Below, piece by piece: positions 43,601-54,599 of a stretch of 64,000 nucleotides of DNA. Source of the stretch: Rhipicephalus microplus (taxonomy: Eukaryota > Arthropoda > Arachnida > Ixodida > Ixodidae); the NCBI RefSeq assembly GCF_043290135.1, contig NC_134707.1:82817447-82881446 (forward strand). The letters run 5' to 3'. The translations under genes and the position numbers were made by a program. How positions within the stretch are numbered: the stretch's first letter is position 1; each line of letters opens with the position of its first letter. The notes under the pieces are model-generated. The model did no database searches. It had not been told where the DNA came from and worked only from the letters and a program-made list of their open reading frames with translations.

Positions 43601-43615
43601 TGGTGGAGAGTGCTG
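43601..43615 (+). promoter_or_regulatory. Candidate primer-binding site of gypsy B
   Basis: TGGTGGAGAGTGCTG, three bases after the LTR, as in element A. Confidence 0.5.
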
Positions 43616-43645
43616 TCCCCTTCAAACATCTTTGGTTCGCATTCG

Positions 43646-44974
43646 ATGCCCTTCGAGCTTCGATCCCGTACCGTGCCTTCTACCATGCACCAGGACGCCG
43701 CTCAGCAAACGCTCCCTCCTACACCGACGCCATGTCCTGGTGTCTCCCGCATCCGCGACCCTCCTGTCTTCACCGGCGCGGATGGCACCGATGTCGAGGA
43801 CTGGCTTGCCATGTACGAACGTGTGAGCGTGCCCAATCATTGGGATGAGGCAGCTAAACTCGGTAACCTGTTCGTCTACCTTGCGGGTGTGGCCGGAATG
43901 TGGTACAATAACCACGCATCTGATTTCCCGACTTGGTCCGCTTTTAAGACCGCTGTCGTTGACGTGTTCGGCCGCCCTGCCGTTCGTAAACTGCAAGCCG
44001 AACAGCTTTTACGTGAACGAGCACAGCAGACTGGCGAGTCCTTCACAAGTTACATCGAGGACATCCTTGACTTGTGCAAGAAAGTCGACCTGAACATGTC
44101 AGAGGCTGACAAAATCACGAATGTTCTAAAAGGCATCGCCGACGATGCCTTCACTATGCTCCTGGCCAAGAACCCTCATACTGTGGCAGAAATCATTACA
44201 TTATGCCAAAGTTACGACGAGCTGCGACGGCAGCGCTTGATGACCCGTCGATCGCCACAACGTGATGCTGGTCTCTCGGCTTTGTCAGCGGTTCCTGACC
44301 ACATAACCTTGCTCGCCGAAGTCAAGTCATTCGTGCGTGAGGAAGTTGCCCGCCAGGTCTCTTTACTGGCTTTTGCTCCGGCGCAACAACCTCAGCAGCC
44401 ATCAAGTACACTTGTACCTCCGCTCCGCCGAGCCATTCAGCAGGAAATCGCGCAGGTCGTTCCAGAATACCACCAGCCACCTCCTGTATCTGCGCCACTC
44501 AGCTACGCCCAAGTTGTAGCCAGGCCGCCCCCACCGATTTCTGTGGATTGCCCTGTAAGTTACACCGAAACCACCGCGAGGCCCCAGGCCTTCGGAGAAA
44601 CTGTGTCGCCTACATACGCCGACGTCACACACGTGCCCCGAGTGCCGCCAACCATGCACTCATATCAGCAGCCGGCTCGCCCAACGCATTCTGTGACATG
44701 GATGGGACCCGCGAACAGATGGCGCACTGCTGACAATCGCCCCATCTGCTTTGCTTGTGGTCGCGTCGGTCATGTAGCACGCTATTGCAATCGTGTGCAG
44801 CAACCACAGGTCGCCTCGAACTTTCCCAGCCAATCAAGCCGATCTTATGACCAACCGTCACCTATGTCACCGTCGTCCCGCCCCGCTCCGTCTACCCGCC
44901 GTTCACCATCTCTGCGACGTCGCTCACTGTCGCCGATGCGACCACGTCCACTCGAGGGCGACCAGGAAAACTAG
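43646..44974 (+). CDS. gag: Gypsy B Gag protein (442 aa)
   Basis: The first ATG at 43646 ([17 protein letters not shown]) matches the A start; earlier in-frame codons lack ATG. Domains are as in A: capsid core ([36 protein letters not shown]), Pro-rich linker, CX2CX4HX4C knuckle ([15 protein letters not shown]) and an Arg/Ser tail. No stops. Ends with TAG inside the frameshift signal. Confidence 0.93.
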   Translation: MPFELRSRTVPSTMHQDAAQQTLPPTPTPCPGVSRIRDPPVFTGADGTDVEDWLAMYERVSVPNHWDEAAKLGNLFVYLAGVAGMWYNNHASDFPTWSAFKTAVVDVFGRPAVRKLQAEQLLRERAQQTGESFTSYIEDILDLCKKVDLNMSEADKITNVLKGIADDAFTMLLAKNPHTVAEIITLCQSYDELRRQRLMTRRSPQRDAGLSALSAVPDHITLLAEVKSFVREEVARQVSLLAFAPAQQPQQPSSTLVPPLRRAIQQEIAQVVPEYHQPPPVSAPLSYAQVVARPPPPISVDCPVSYTETTARPQAFGETVSPTYADVTHVPRVPPTMHSYQQPARPTHSVTWMGPANRWRTADNRPICFACGRVGHVARYCNRVQQPQVASNFPSQSSRSYDQPSPMSPSSRPAPSTRRSPSLRRRSLSPMRPRPLEGDQEN

Positions 44975-45006
44975 TCGTCGCAGTCCACGAGGCAAGGGCT
45001 GCGACG
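44965..45006 (+). promoter_or_regulatory. Programmed -1 frameshift signal at gag-pol junction (B)
   Basis: Heptamer GGAAAAC (44965-44971), gag TAG, then the same 8-bp stem (44976-44983 with 44999-45006). The whole 42-base unit is identical to that of A although flanking codons differ between the elements. Confidence 0.6.
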
Positions 45007-45045
45007 CTGTCGAACTGCGGAAGCCCTCAGGAAAGCCCATCGAAC

Positions 45046-48000
45046 GTGATAGACGTACTTGTGGATGGCGTTCGTGCATCTGCCCTTGTAGATACTGGAG
45101 CCGCCGTATCCGTCATGGACGCAAAACTTAGCCGATTACTGCGCAAAGTGACCTCGCCACTCTCCGGGCTCTCCCTCCGTACAGGCAGTGCCCAAAGCAT
45201 TCACCATACGGCGATGTGCACAGCCCGCCTTATTATTCAGGACGTGATGTAAGCGGTCGAATTCATCATAATTCCTTCATGCTGTCATGACGTCATCCTA
45301 GGATGGGATTTTCTCTCCTGCCATGACGCCGTCATTCATTGCGCACCAGCAGAAATAGAACCCACCCAATTCTCTTCTTTGACACCAGCCGACAGTCCAT
45401 CTGCCGCAAGCAAGTTACTCGTCAGAGATGACACCCAAGTGCCTGCAAACTCGTCCACGACGGTGTCGGTCTACTGCGCAAGCCTTTCTGACACTGCTGC
45501 ACTCCTCTCGCCATCTCATCGTGTTTTCATCAGAAAAGGCTTGCTGGTTCCTTTCGCGACCGTGCAACTCACTCACGGCAGCACCACTATTTTTGTAGTG
45601 AACTCATCCCCGTACAGCGTTACGTTGGTGCGAGGGGAATGTCTCGGCAGCGTGGAACCCATCGAAGACGAACAAGTTATGGAACAAGTTATGGATCAAC
45701 CCAATGACATGCACTGCTCAAGTTCCAGTACGTTTAGTGCTGTTTCGACATCTGCTTCATCATGCGATGATGTATTCGGTCCCTCCGTTCCCGACAACCT
45801 TACGCCAGGCCAGCGTTCCCAGCTTCTGGGCCTGTTGGAAGAATTCCAGTCTTCTTTTGATGTTGCCCAACCTTCTCTCGGCCGCACATCGACCATTACG
45901 CATCGCATCGACACAGGCACACAGCCACCACTGAGACAGCGTCCATATCGCGTATCTCCCACAGAACGCCGTGTAATCAACGAGCAAGTCGACGACATGC
46001 TTCGCCGCGATGTTATTCGCCCCTCTAGCAGCCCCTGGGCATCTCCTGTCGTTGTCGTCACGAAGAAGGACGGTTCTGTGCGGTTCTGTGTGGACTACCG
46101 ACGCCTCAACAAGATCACTCGTAAGGACGTGCACCCACTACCGCGGGTAGATGACGCTATTGACAGCCTGCAAGGAGCAGAATTTTCTTCATCCCTCGAT
46201 TTGCGCTCAGGGTACTGGCAAGTACCTATGCCTCAGGACGCTCGACCGAAGACCGCTTTTGTCACCCCCGACGGCTTGTACGAATTCAACGTCATGCCGT
46301 TTGGGCTGTGCAACGCGCCCGCCACCTTTGAGCGCATGATGGACACTGTTCTGCGTGCCCTGAAATGGCACACGTGCCTGTGCTACCTCGATGACGTCGT
46401 CGTTTTCGCTCCGGACTTCTCGACGCATCTTCAGCACCTACGGCATGTTTTAACGCGTCTGAGTGACGCCAGTCTGCAACTGAACCTAAAGAAGTGCAGA
46501 TTTGCAGCTCGACAGCTGACAATACTCGGCTACGTCGTGTCCAAGGACGGAATTCTCCCTGATCCAGCTAAGCTTCGGGCCGTGTCCGAGTTCCCCAAGC
46601 CGACATCCGTCAAGGAACTGCGCAGTTTCGTAGGGCTGTGTTGCTACTTTCGGCGCTTCATTCGAAACTTCGCGACTATCATATCGCCGCTGACGAAGCT
46701 CTTTGGAAGTAACGGGCCTCTCCATTCGTGGTCATCACAGTGTGACGACGCTTTCACAACGCTCCGTCGTTTGTTGACGTCGCCTCCCATACTCCGCCAC
46801 TGCGACCCTACGGCCCCTACAGAGGTACACACGGATGCCAGTGGTGTCGGCCTTGGCGCTGTCCTTGCGCAGCGCAAACCAGGGTTCCCGGAATTTGTCG
46901 TGGGGTATGCAAGCCGTACGCTTACTAAGGCCGAGACTAATTACATCGTCACTGAGAAGGAATGTTTGGCAATCGTCTGGGCCCTTACGAAGTTCCGACC
47001 TTATTTGTATGGTCGCCCATTTGATGTCGTCACCGACCATCACGCACTATGCTGGTTGTCGTCATTGAAAGATCCCTCAGGCCGTCTCGCCCGGTGGGCA
47101 CTTCGCCTGCAAGACTATGATATCCGCGTGCTGTACCGCAATGGAAGGCAACATGCTGACGCCGACGCCCTGTCACGCTCTCCCTTGCCTGACGACAACG
47201 CCCACAACTCCGCGTCTCACCTTGCCATTTCTTCCATTAGCATTCATACCATTGCTACCGAACAGCGCAAGGATCAATGGATCGCCTCACTGATCGACTT
47301 GCTGGCTGATCCATCTACTCCATCTACTCGCGCGTTGCGTCGTAAAGCCCACCATTTCGCCATTCGCGACGACCTCCTCCACAGGCGCAATTACAACGGT
47401 GACGGCCGCCAGTGGCTACTAGTCATACCTCGCAGTATGCGCTCTGACATATGCGAGTTCTTTCATTCCGATCCGCAATGTGCGCACTCCGGGGTATTGA
47501 AGACTTACCACCGCATTGGCCAACGGTACTTTTGGCGCGGCATGTACCGCTACGTGCAGAAATTCGTTCGCTCCTGCATAGATTGTCAGCGCCGAAAAGC
47601 TTCAACGCACCTACCACCAGCAGGTCTGCAACCTCTACCTTGCCCTGCCAGGCCCTTTGGGCGCGTTGGCATCGATTTGTATGGGCCACTTCCACTGACG
47701 TCGGCTGGTAACCACTGGGCCATTGTCGCTGTGGACCACCTCACCCGATACGCCGAAACGGCCGCTCTCCCCGCGGCTACAGCGAGCGATGTGGCCTCCT
47801 TTCTGCTCCAACGATTCAGTTTGCGACACGGTCCACCCCAGGAACTGCTCAGTGACCGAGGCCGCGTCTTTCTGTCTGAAGTCGTTGAAGCCTTTCTTAA
47901 AGAGTGCAACATTGTTCACCGCAAAACTGCTGCTTACCACCCGCAGACGAATGGCCTCACCGAACGCTTCAACCGTACGCTCAGCGACATGCTCTCCAAG

Positions 48001-48531
48001 TACGTCGCCGCCGATCACACAAATTGGGATTTCATTCTACCCTTCGTGATTTACGCATATAATACCGCCCCTCAGAGCACTACTGGCATTTCACCTTTCT
48101 TTTTATTATATGGAAGGCACCCGTCGCACACCATCGACACGATACTTCCGTACAGGCCAGGTTCGTCTGAGTGGGCGCCTATTTCTGCTACAGCCAAGCT
48201 TGCTGAAGAGTGTCGAGAGCTTGCAAAGACCTTTACTGCGCATGATCAAGAGCGGCAAAAAAGCATTCGCGCTGACGCCAGCACTACTGCGCCCACGTTA
48301 TTCCCTGGAATGCTCGTTTGGCTCTCGATCCCTACCACTGCAACTGGTCTATCTTCAAAACAATTGCCCAAATACGAAGGCCCCTACCGTGTCGTCAAAC
48401 GCACTTCTCCTGTCAACTACTTGATTGAACCAAGCGAACCATCTTCGGACAAGCGCCGTCGAGGACGCGACATTGTTAACGTGGAGCGCCTCAAGGCCTA
48501 CCATGACCCGCTCATTGTAACCACCTGTTAG
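45046..48531 (+). pseudogene. pol: Gypsy B Pol, one nonsense codon in protease
   Basis: The frame is open from upstream of 45046 but has TAA at 45250-45252, where A has a Tyr codon; it then continues to TAG at 48529. The protease triad is a normal DTG (LVDTGAAVSVM). Downstream, RT ([19 protein letters not shown] near 46384), RNase H ([10 protein letters not shown]), the integrase zinc region and the D,D-35-E residues (codons at 47674, 47854 and 47962) are intact. The stop would remove everything after the first third of the protease, so the element cannot supply its own enzymes. Confidence 0.92.
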
Positions 48532-48567
48532 GTCGCCAGGTGGCTCCCTTTTCGTACCCGGGGTAGT

Positions 48568-48722
48568 TGTGGCAAAGCCTTCGAACAGTGGGTCGTCCTC
48601 TCGAGTGCCTTCTAGTGGGTCGCCCTTTTCATAAGAAGAAGAGCAGCTCGTGCAGAGAGTCGGTCCCCGCATTGACTCTCGCTGTCGTGAATCATCAACG
48701 AGTGTCCGCCAATAAACGTCTT

Positions 48723-48726
<4 letters not shown>
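48568..48726 (+). repeat. 3' LTR of gypsy B
   Basis: 159 bp. Differs from the 5' LTR by loss of six bases in the AAG run and by GACTCTCG for GACTGTCG. Confidence 0.95.

Positions 48727-48774
<48 letters not shown>
48727..48774. repeat. (AT)n microsatellite at the gypsy B 3' flank
   Basis: AT dinucleotides continuing the tract at 43373-43432, as expected for insertion into the middle of a repeat. Confidence 0.98.
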
Positions 48775-48776
<2 letters not shown>

Positions 48777-48999
48777 TATTGTTTTCACTAGGAACTAACA
48801 CATTAAAAAAACGTAATCAACGACAGCACGATGTCATCCGCGATTTCTTCTAACTTTTTATTGTAGTAGAAAACAAACGAAGGAGTTTTTCTTACCGTTA
48901 CATGGCGACGGCTACTCCTTTCCACTCGATGGTTACAAATGAAGAAAAAGAAAAAAATAATATATACAGCCTTACATAGGTAGAGCAAAAGTTATTCTA

Positions 49000-50054
49000 T
49001 GGGCAGAACAAACACGTAGACGCCACGCTCACTTTTAACATTTGTCTGCTCAGTAGTGGTCACAAAATCGTTTCTTCGAAGAAGTGTTGCAGCACCTTCA
49101 TTGTTTTATTTGGTTTAGATGGGTATGTACCTAGTATTTTATTTAACGCAAATGGCCGCTCGGGATCTAACTTATGGAGTTCACGTTATATTCGGTGTGT
49201 GTCGTGTTTCGGACAATCGAGCAAGGGGTGTCAGATATCCTCGTCGTCGTGGCCATATGAACATACTGACGATGTTGCGCGCTGAATACGAAGTAGGAAG
49301 TGCTTTGTGTAAGCAGATCCGAGTCGTAGGCGATGTATGAGTGTGTCGATACGTCTTGAAAGGTCATGGTCTAATTGGTATTTAAGATTAGGATCAACAT
49401 CGTATAGCATCGATTCCTTTGTTTTGTCTGTAAACCAGTTAGACGGGCGTAATTCACGTTTTGTTGTTCCTAAAATTCTATTTACGTTTTATTGAGATAC
49501 CATAATGAAGCACGTTTGCGTAGAATGGTGAGCGTTTTTTTCCAACTCATCTGCCATTTCCTTTCCCTTGATTCCGCAGTGACTGGGAACCCCCTGAAGT
49601 GCCACTCGGTGATTCGAATCCATAGCTTCTGAAAGTTCATTTAGTATAGAGTATACTGTACGCACATGATTGTGTCTGTAAGTGACGTTTCCCGCACAAG
49701 CGAGTGCTGTCAGAGAGTCTGTAATTACCATCCATTTTATTGGTGTCATTGAGAGTTTACTAAAGCTTATGGCTAGCGAAAACGCTACGAGCTGAGAGAT
49801 GGCCCATCCTAGATGCATATTCTTCGTGCAATTCCAGAATTATAAATGCTGGCGTTACTGTCTGTTTGACGAACGAGCCATCAGCGTACACGTGGGTGTA
49901 CCTTGGTACCTCTAAAACAGATGATGTGATGCCGACTGCTGTGTGGCAACGATTCACACTTCATGTTTGCTGCAAAGTCCTTCTATGGACGTTTCAATAG
50001 TTGAGTACTCAAGCAAATTAATTTGCGTGCTGGAGTTATCCTCGGCCACGATAG
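49000..50054 (-). pseudogene. LINE F ORF2 C terminus: RNase H and Cys/His tail
   Basis: Minus strand: THVYADGSFVKQTV (first Asp, about 49890), MVITDSLTALACAG (Asp, about 49715) and GVPSHCGIKGKEMADELEK (His/Asp, about 49580). About 49330-49180 gives RIDTLIHRLRLGSAYTKHF and CSYGHDDED, then CPKHD, the Cys/His tail. Frameshifts lie near 49800 and 49480. Confidence 0.75.
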
Positions 50055-50083
50055 AACAACTGGCAACCTCGGCGTAACAGCAA

Positions 50084-52658
50084 GTGCCTTCCAGTGAAGA
50101 GTCCAAGCCACTACTCACTATTAACACGCATCAAGGCATATACGAATTCCAAAGACTTCCATTTGGAATTGCGAGCGCACCGGCCTTATTTCAGGCCATG
50201 ATGGACAAAGTCCTAGAAGGAATTCATAACGTAGGATGTTATATATACGACGTCATCACTGACCACAGTGCAGAAAACTGCTACACAACTGCCACAAAAG
50301 TCCTGAAAGCACTCAGCGACCACAACATAATGCTGAAGGAAGAAAAACACAAATTTTTTTCGCAATTCTGTGGGTTACCTCAGGCACAAGGTCTCGGAGG
50401 AGGGCATCTACCCCACCACCGAAAAGATAAAAACAGTGCGAGATGCGCCAGAGCCCAGTAAAATCATGGAACTGAGGGCCTACTAGAGTATTCAAAGCTT
50501 CTATGACAAATTCTTGCGGAATTTGGCAGCTGTGGTAGCACCACTTCATGAGCTTCTTCAAAAAGACATCAAGTGGCAATGGACGCAACAGTGCAAGAAG
50601 GCATTCGAAGAAACTAAGGAAATGATTCTGAACAGCGGAGTATTAGCCTTCTACGACGTCACAAAACCAATCGGACTTAGTTGCGAATCTTCCGCTTACG
50701 GCTTGGGAGCTGTGATTTTCCACGAAATGCCTGACGGAACCGAACGACCGATCACATTCGTTTCGCGCACATTTACCAGCAGTTAACGCAACTATGCTCA
50801 AGGGGAAAAAGAAGCTCTTGCACTCATATTTGGGTTGCGACAATTCCATCGCTACTTGTAAGGCCGCAAGTTCAGCCTATACACCGACCATCAGCCGCTT
50901 CTTGGGATTCTTGGGCGCGATTGGCCACTGCCATCATTAGGAGCTCTACAAATGCAGAGATGGGCACTGAAGTTGACAGCGTATCAGTACAGTCTCAAGT
51001 TCCGGAACGGCAAGAAAATGGAAGTCGCTGACGCGCTATCCCAGCTGCCACTGTCTACAACTTTTGGGAACGACGAACCGGAGTGTTTAGCTGTTTTCGA
51101 CGCAACACCGCTAACAGCGAAAGACGTTGCTCGAGAAACAAAACGAGACACTGTTCGAACACGTGTTTTAAGCTACGTTCTTTCAGTATGGCCACAGCGT
51201 TACCCTGACGAACTGCGACCATTTTTCATACACAGAGATCATCTGTCTGCAGAGCAGGGGTGCTTGACTCGAAGCAATCGGGTGATCGTGCCAGAAACTT
51301 TGCAAGCTCATGTTCTCTTAATGCGGCACGAGAGACATCGAGGAATGAGTCGTATGAAGATGATTGCACGGTCGTACGTGTGGTGGCCGTCACTCGACAA
51401 AGACGTAGAAGAAACCGTCCGGAATTGTCAAGTATGCCAAAGCACTCGTCCAGCAATGTCAACAGGTCCTCTACAACCCTGGCGGTATCCAACAAAAGGG
51501 TGAGAGAGGATTCACGTTGACTACACCCTCAAAGACGGTGTAAATCTACTCGTTATTGTAGATGTGTACTTTAGGTGGGTTGAAGTATTTGTCATGCCAT
51601 CGACTACAACCACGACAACCTTGGAAAAACTGGACACGTTATTCGCCGCATACGGCTACCCTGAAGAAATTGTAAGCGACAACGGTGCACAGTTTACTTC
51701 GGATGACTTTGGAGAGTTCTTGAGGCACAGGGGTATCAAGCATACTAGGACCCCTCCTTATCATGTCGCTTCTAATGGAGCAGCAGAAAGACTGGTAAAA
51801 ACAGCCAAGGAAGCTCTCTTGAAGCAGGTTCTGAGCGATCAACATGCTGGAGTGAAGAATACAGTGCAAGAACGTCTCAACAAATTTCTTTTTTCTTATA
51901 GAAACTCCCCACACTCGATGACTTCCCGGACGCCTGCTGAAGTTTTTCTTAAGCGCCTGCCCCGAATTACATTGTCTCTTCTTAAACCAAGCGTTGCAGG
52001 AGACAAGGCGGAACACTTGAAACAAGACACGGAGCGACGTAATCGCCACAGAGGACCCACTGAACTTTTCTCCGTGGGAGACGGAGTGTACGTAAAGACC
52101 ACACGTGGTGAGCCGGTATCATGACAAGAAGGTACTGTTGAGCAGGTTGTCCGCCCAATCACGTACATGATTATGGTTCAAGGGCGACTACAGTTCACTC
52201 ACGTGGATCACTTGCGACAGAAAACTAGCATATGGACCGAAGTCCCTAGTAATGCAGCATCCGCAACTGGTTCGTTGAATAATGGAGGAATACGCCCAGG
52301 AGGATCAAAAGTGCCAAAAAGCATTTTGCAGGTTTCGTCTTCTCAAGTGGTCTTTTCGAAAGGCAACGTGTCAAGCGAACCTTGGCCAAGAAGAACTCAG
52401 GCAGCCACATCAGAGTTAAGAGATCCCAGCGACAACCACACTCCGCAGGTCCCACCACCAGAATCACCTCCAGATGCGTCACCAGGTACAGAAAGAGGAA
52501 ATGCAGGGCTTAACAAGACTGGATCTAGCTCCCCAGCAGTTGAGCAGCCTATTCCTACAGGCAACAAGTCATCGTCAGCATTACCGCGACGAGGCACCCG
52601 AGTGCGAAAACCTCCTGAGTGGTACGCTGCAAAAGACTTCACGAAAAGAGCAAGTTGA
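50084..52658 (+). pseudogene. pol: Gypsy H pol: RT, RNase H, integrase (frameshifted)
   Basis: RT: LLTINTHQGIYEFQRLPFG, IASAPALFQAMMDKVL and CYIYDVITD, where the catalytic YIDD reads YIYD. RNase H (about 50640-50900): FYDVTKPIGLSCESSAYGLG, where DAS is CES, then TDHQPLLG. Integrase zinc region about 51320-51450 (RHERHRGMSRMKMIARSYVW, CQVCQ). Integrase core: YFRWVEVFVMPSTTT, VSDNGAQFTSDDF (Asp, about 51680) and HVASNGAAERLVKT (Glu, about 51785). The C terminus ends RRGTRVRKPPEWY, a form common in this gypsy group. Frameshifts lie near 50370 and 51500 and stops near 50785 and 50862. Confidence 0.8.
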
Positions 52659-52680
52659 AATAAATGACTGTTGTTTCACC

Positions 52681-52693
52681 AAGAAGGGAGGAG
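52681..52693 (+). promoter_or_regulatory. Polypurine tract of gypsy H
   Basis: AAGAAGGGAGGAG directly before the 3' LTR. Confidence 0.75.
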
Positions 52694-52836
52694 TGTGATA
52701 TCGGTTATCAAACGAGCCATGACGTAAGACCGTCGTCACGATAAAGTGTTTTAAAAGCAGAGCATTCCTTCACTAAAGAGGCATTCGACCCTGTCTGATT
52801 CCGGCGTCCGTGTCTTTCCTCGACCATGATATAACA
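52694..52836 (+). repeat. 3' LTR of gypsy H
   Basis: TGTGATATCGG to GATATAACA, 143 bp, followed by the ATAG duplication. No complete 5' partner exists in the window. Confidence 0.8.
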
Positions 52837-52840
52837 ATAG

Positions 52841-54500
52841 TGAATTTGTGGTCCGACATGGTTCACGATGTTGGATATGAGCGGATGTGAAGGGTGTTGC
52901 GTGACTAGTCGAAAGTAGGACCCATATGTCTCCACATTTCTAATTACTATAAGGTTGGGTTCTCTTGCCTCTGCCAGGGTAAAAAAACTTGATGCTGCCT
53001 GTGGAACCCCCCGAGATATTCGTAAGCTTCGTGCTTGTAACAGATGAAGTTGGTGTAGGGGCGTATGAGAAATGTTGTAGAGAACTGGCGCAGAGTGAGC
53101 AATTTTCTGTCGGATTAGTGCAGAATGGACGTGGAGTAGAGACGCGGATGTATCGCCCCATTTCGTTCCCGCGATGCGACGTATAATATTTATGGTGCAG
53201 TGCACGTGTTTTTCTAAATCAGCATAATTCTGTCTCCAACTGAGTCGGCTGTCCAAGGTAACACCTAGGAAGCGGTGCTTACGTGCGATTTCGATTCTGT
53301 GGCTATCCACAAAAAGCTTGAAGTTTTTCACTGTTCTCGTGAACGGCAGAACTGCAAGTTTGGCGTGAGAGAAATCTACATGCGTCACTCATTGAGGTAA
53401 TCACTTTTGCATTTAGTCCTTGCTGAAGTCAATGTTCAACCAATTCCAGTGGTTTGTGCGTCTTCCATATGCATATGGCGTCTGCATACATGGATATGTT
53501 CAACTCTTCGGGCAGCACTTCTGGAAGACCTCTCATTGCAGCCGTGAAAAGAAGCGGACTTAGGACGCTTTCTTGGGGTACACCTCAGCTCACGTTGAAG
53601 CGACCGCTGTCTCAGTTATTGCTTGAAATGTACATTTGCCTGTTACGCAGGAAGTTTGCGATCCATTGAAGAATACAACCATGAAACCCTAGTGAGGTAA
53701 GCCAGTACAGCACAGTAGGTGGCTCACAGAGTCGAACGCCTTCTTATTATCTATGAACGCCGCAACAGCCATGTTTCCATAGCTCATCTCATGTTCTACA
53801 AATGTAATGAGGTCGAAGACGCCGTCCGTGATGCATGGCCATCATCTGAAGCCAGCCATCTGTTCTGGAAGAGAGTTGTTAGCTTCAATCCACCACTGTA
53901 ATCTACTGTCAATTATTTTTCCATGATTTTAGATACACAGCTGGTGAGACTGACTGGTTGAAATGAGTCAAGCGAAAGCAGTGGTTTACCGGGCTTCAGC
54001 AGTGGGACGATTCTCGCGATCTTCCAGCACATTGGATCTTACGCCTTCGTCAACATGTCGTTATATATCCGTAGAAGAACTGGAATTCCATTAGGTCCTA
54101 CATTTTTCAGAACAATGTACGATACGTGTCGGGACCGGTTGCTGTTTTTACGCGGTTTAGTGTTAAGCAGTTGGCATCTCTAGTAGAGAATACGTGTTAT
54201 CAATTGAGCATGTGATAAAGCGTATGCATCTTGGATTTGCTGCTCTACAGAATTAGGCAGTGTAGTATTGTTGTGAACCATTTGCTCAGTTGCAGTCAGC
54301 ATTGTGCCAAACTTATTAGCAACATCACGTTCAGATAATTCAAGAGATATGGCCAATGCTCTGAATGGGTTTCGCTGGGGTACCGGCTGAGTAAAAGCAG
54401 TGATTGTTTGCCAGACTTTCGCAAGTGAAGTTAATGGGCTCAAACAATTGCAGAAATCGGCCATTTTTACTGACCTAACTTTTGCATGTGTCGGTTAGAT
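52841..54500 (-). pseudogene. LINE F reverse transcriptase
   Basis: Minus strand: KPGKPLLSLDSFQPVSLTSC (about 53990-53940), EQMAGFR near 53855, then FVEHEMSYGNMAVAAFIDNK followed by KAFDSVS (about 53810-53730), and VTHVDFSHAKLAVLPF (53390) leading to HRFLGVTLDSRLSWRQNYAD and LIRQKIAHSAPVLYNIS. The YADD region (about 53480) reads MYADAICIW-like on the minus strand. Several stops and frameshifts. The 3' side meets gypsy H at 52840. Confidence 0.75.
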
Positions 54501-54599
54501 TGGATGTGTGTTACTTGACTCTCCTTGTAATCTTCTAGCCTCGTAGTGCGGTGATAGCGACGTTCTGCTCGTCTGCTAATCGCTCGTAGGTGCTCATAG

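Larger units (their letters stand above)
43433..48726 (+). mobile_element. Ty3/gypsy element B, close relative of A
   Basis: Same structure as A with LTRs of 165 and 159 bp, intact gag and one nonsense codon in pol. It is inserted within an AT tract. The LTRs differ by two AAG units and one substitution, so it is older than A. Coding sequences of A and B are alignable throughout with few indels. Confidence 0.95.
50055..52836 (+). mobile_element. Gypsy H, internally deleted, inserted in LINE F
   Basis: Target duplication ATAG lies at 50051-50054 and 52837-52840. The 5' side begins AACA, the last four bases of an LTR, then ACTGGCAACCTCGG, a candidate primer-binding site, and jumps into RT. The 3' side has a purine tract and a full LTR. 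Most of the 5' LTR, gag, protease and the RT N terminus are deleted, yet both insertion junctions survive. The LINE F frame reads through once the element and one ATAG are ignored. Confidence 0.85.

Noticed and set aside
32594..48774. CRISPR-like or regulatory array suggested by evenly placed AT tracts
   Set aside because: The tracts are simple microsatellites interrupted by transposon insertions; there are no spacers or repeats of array type.
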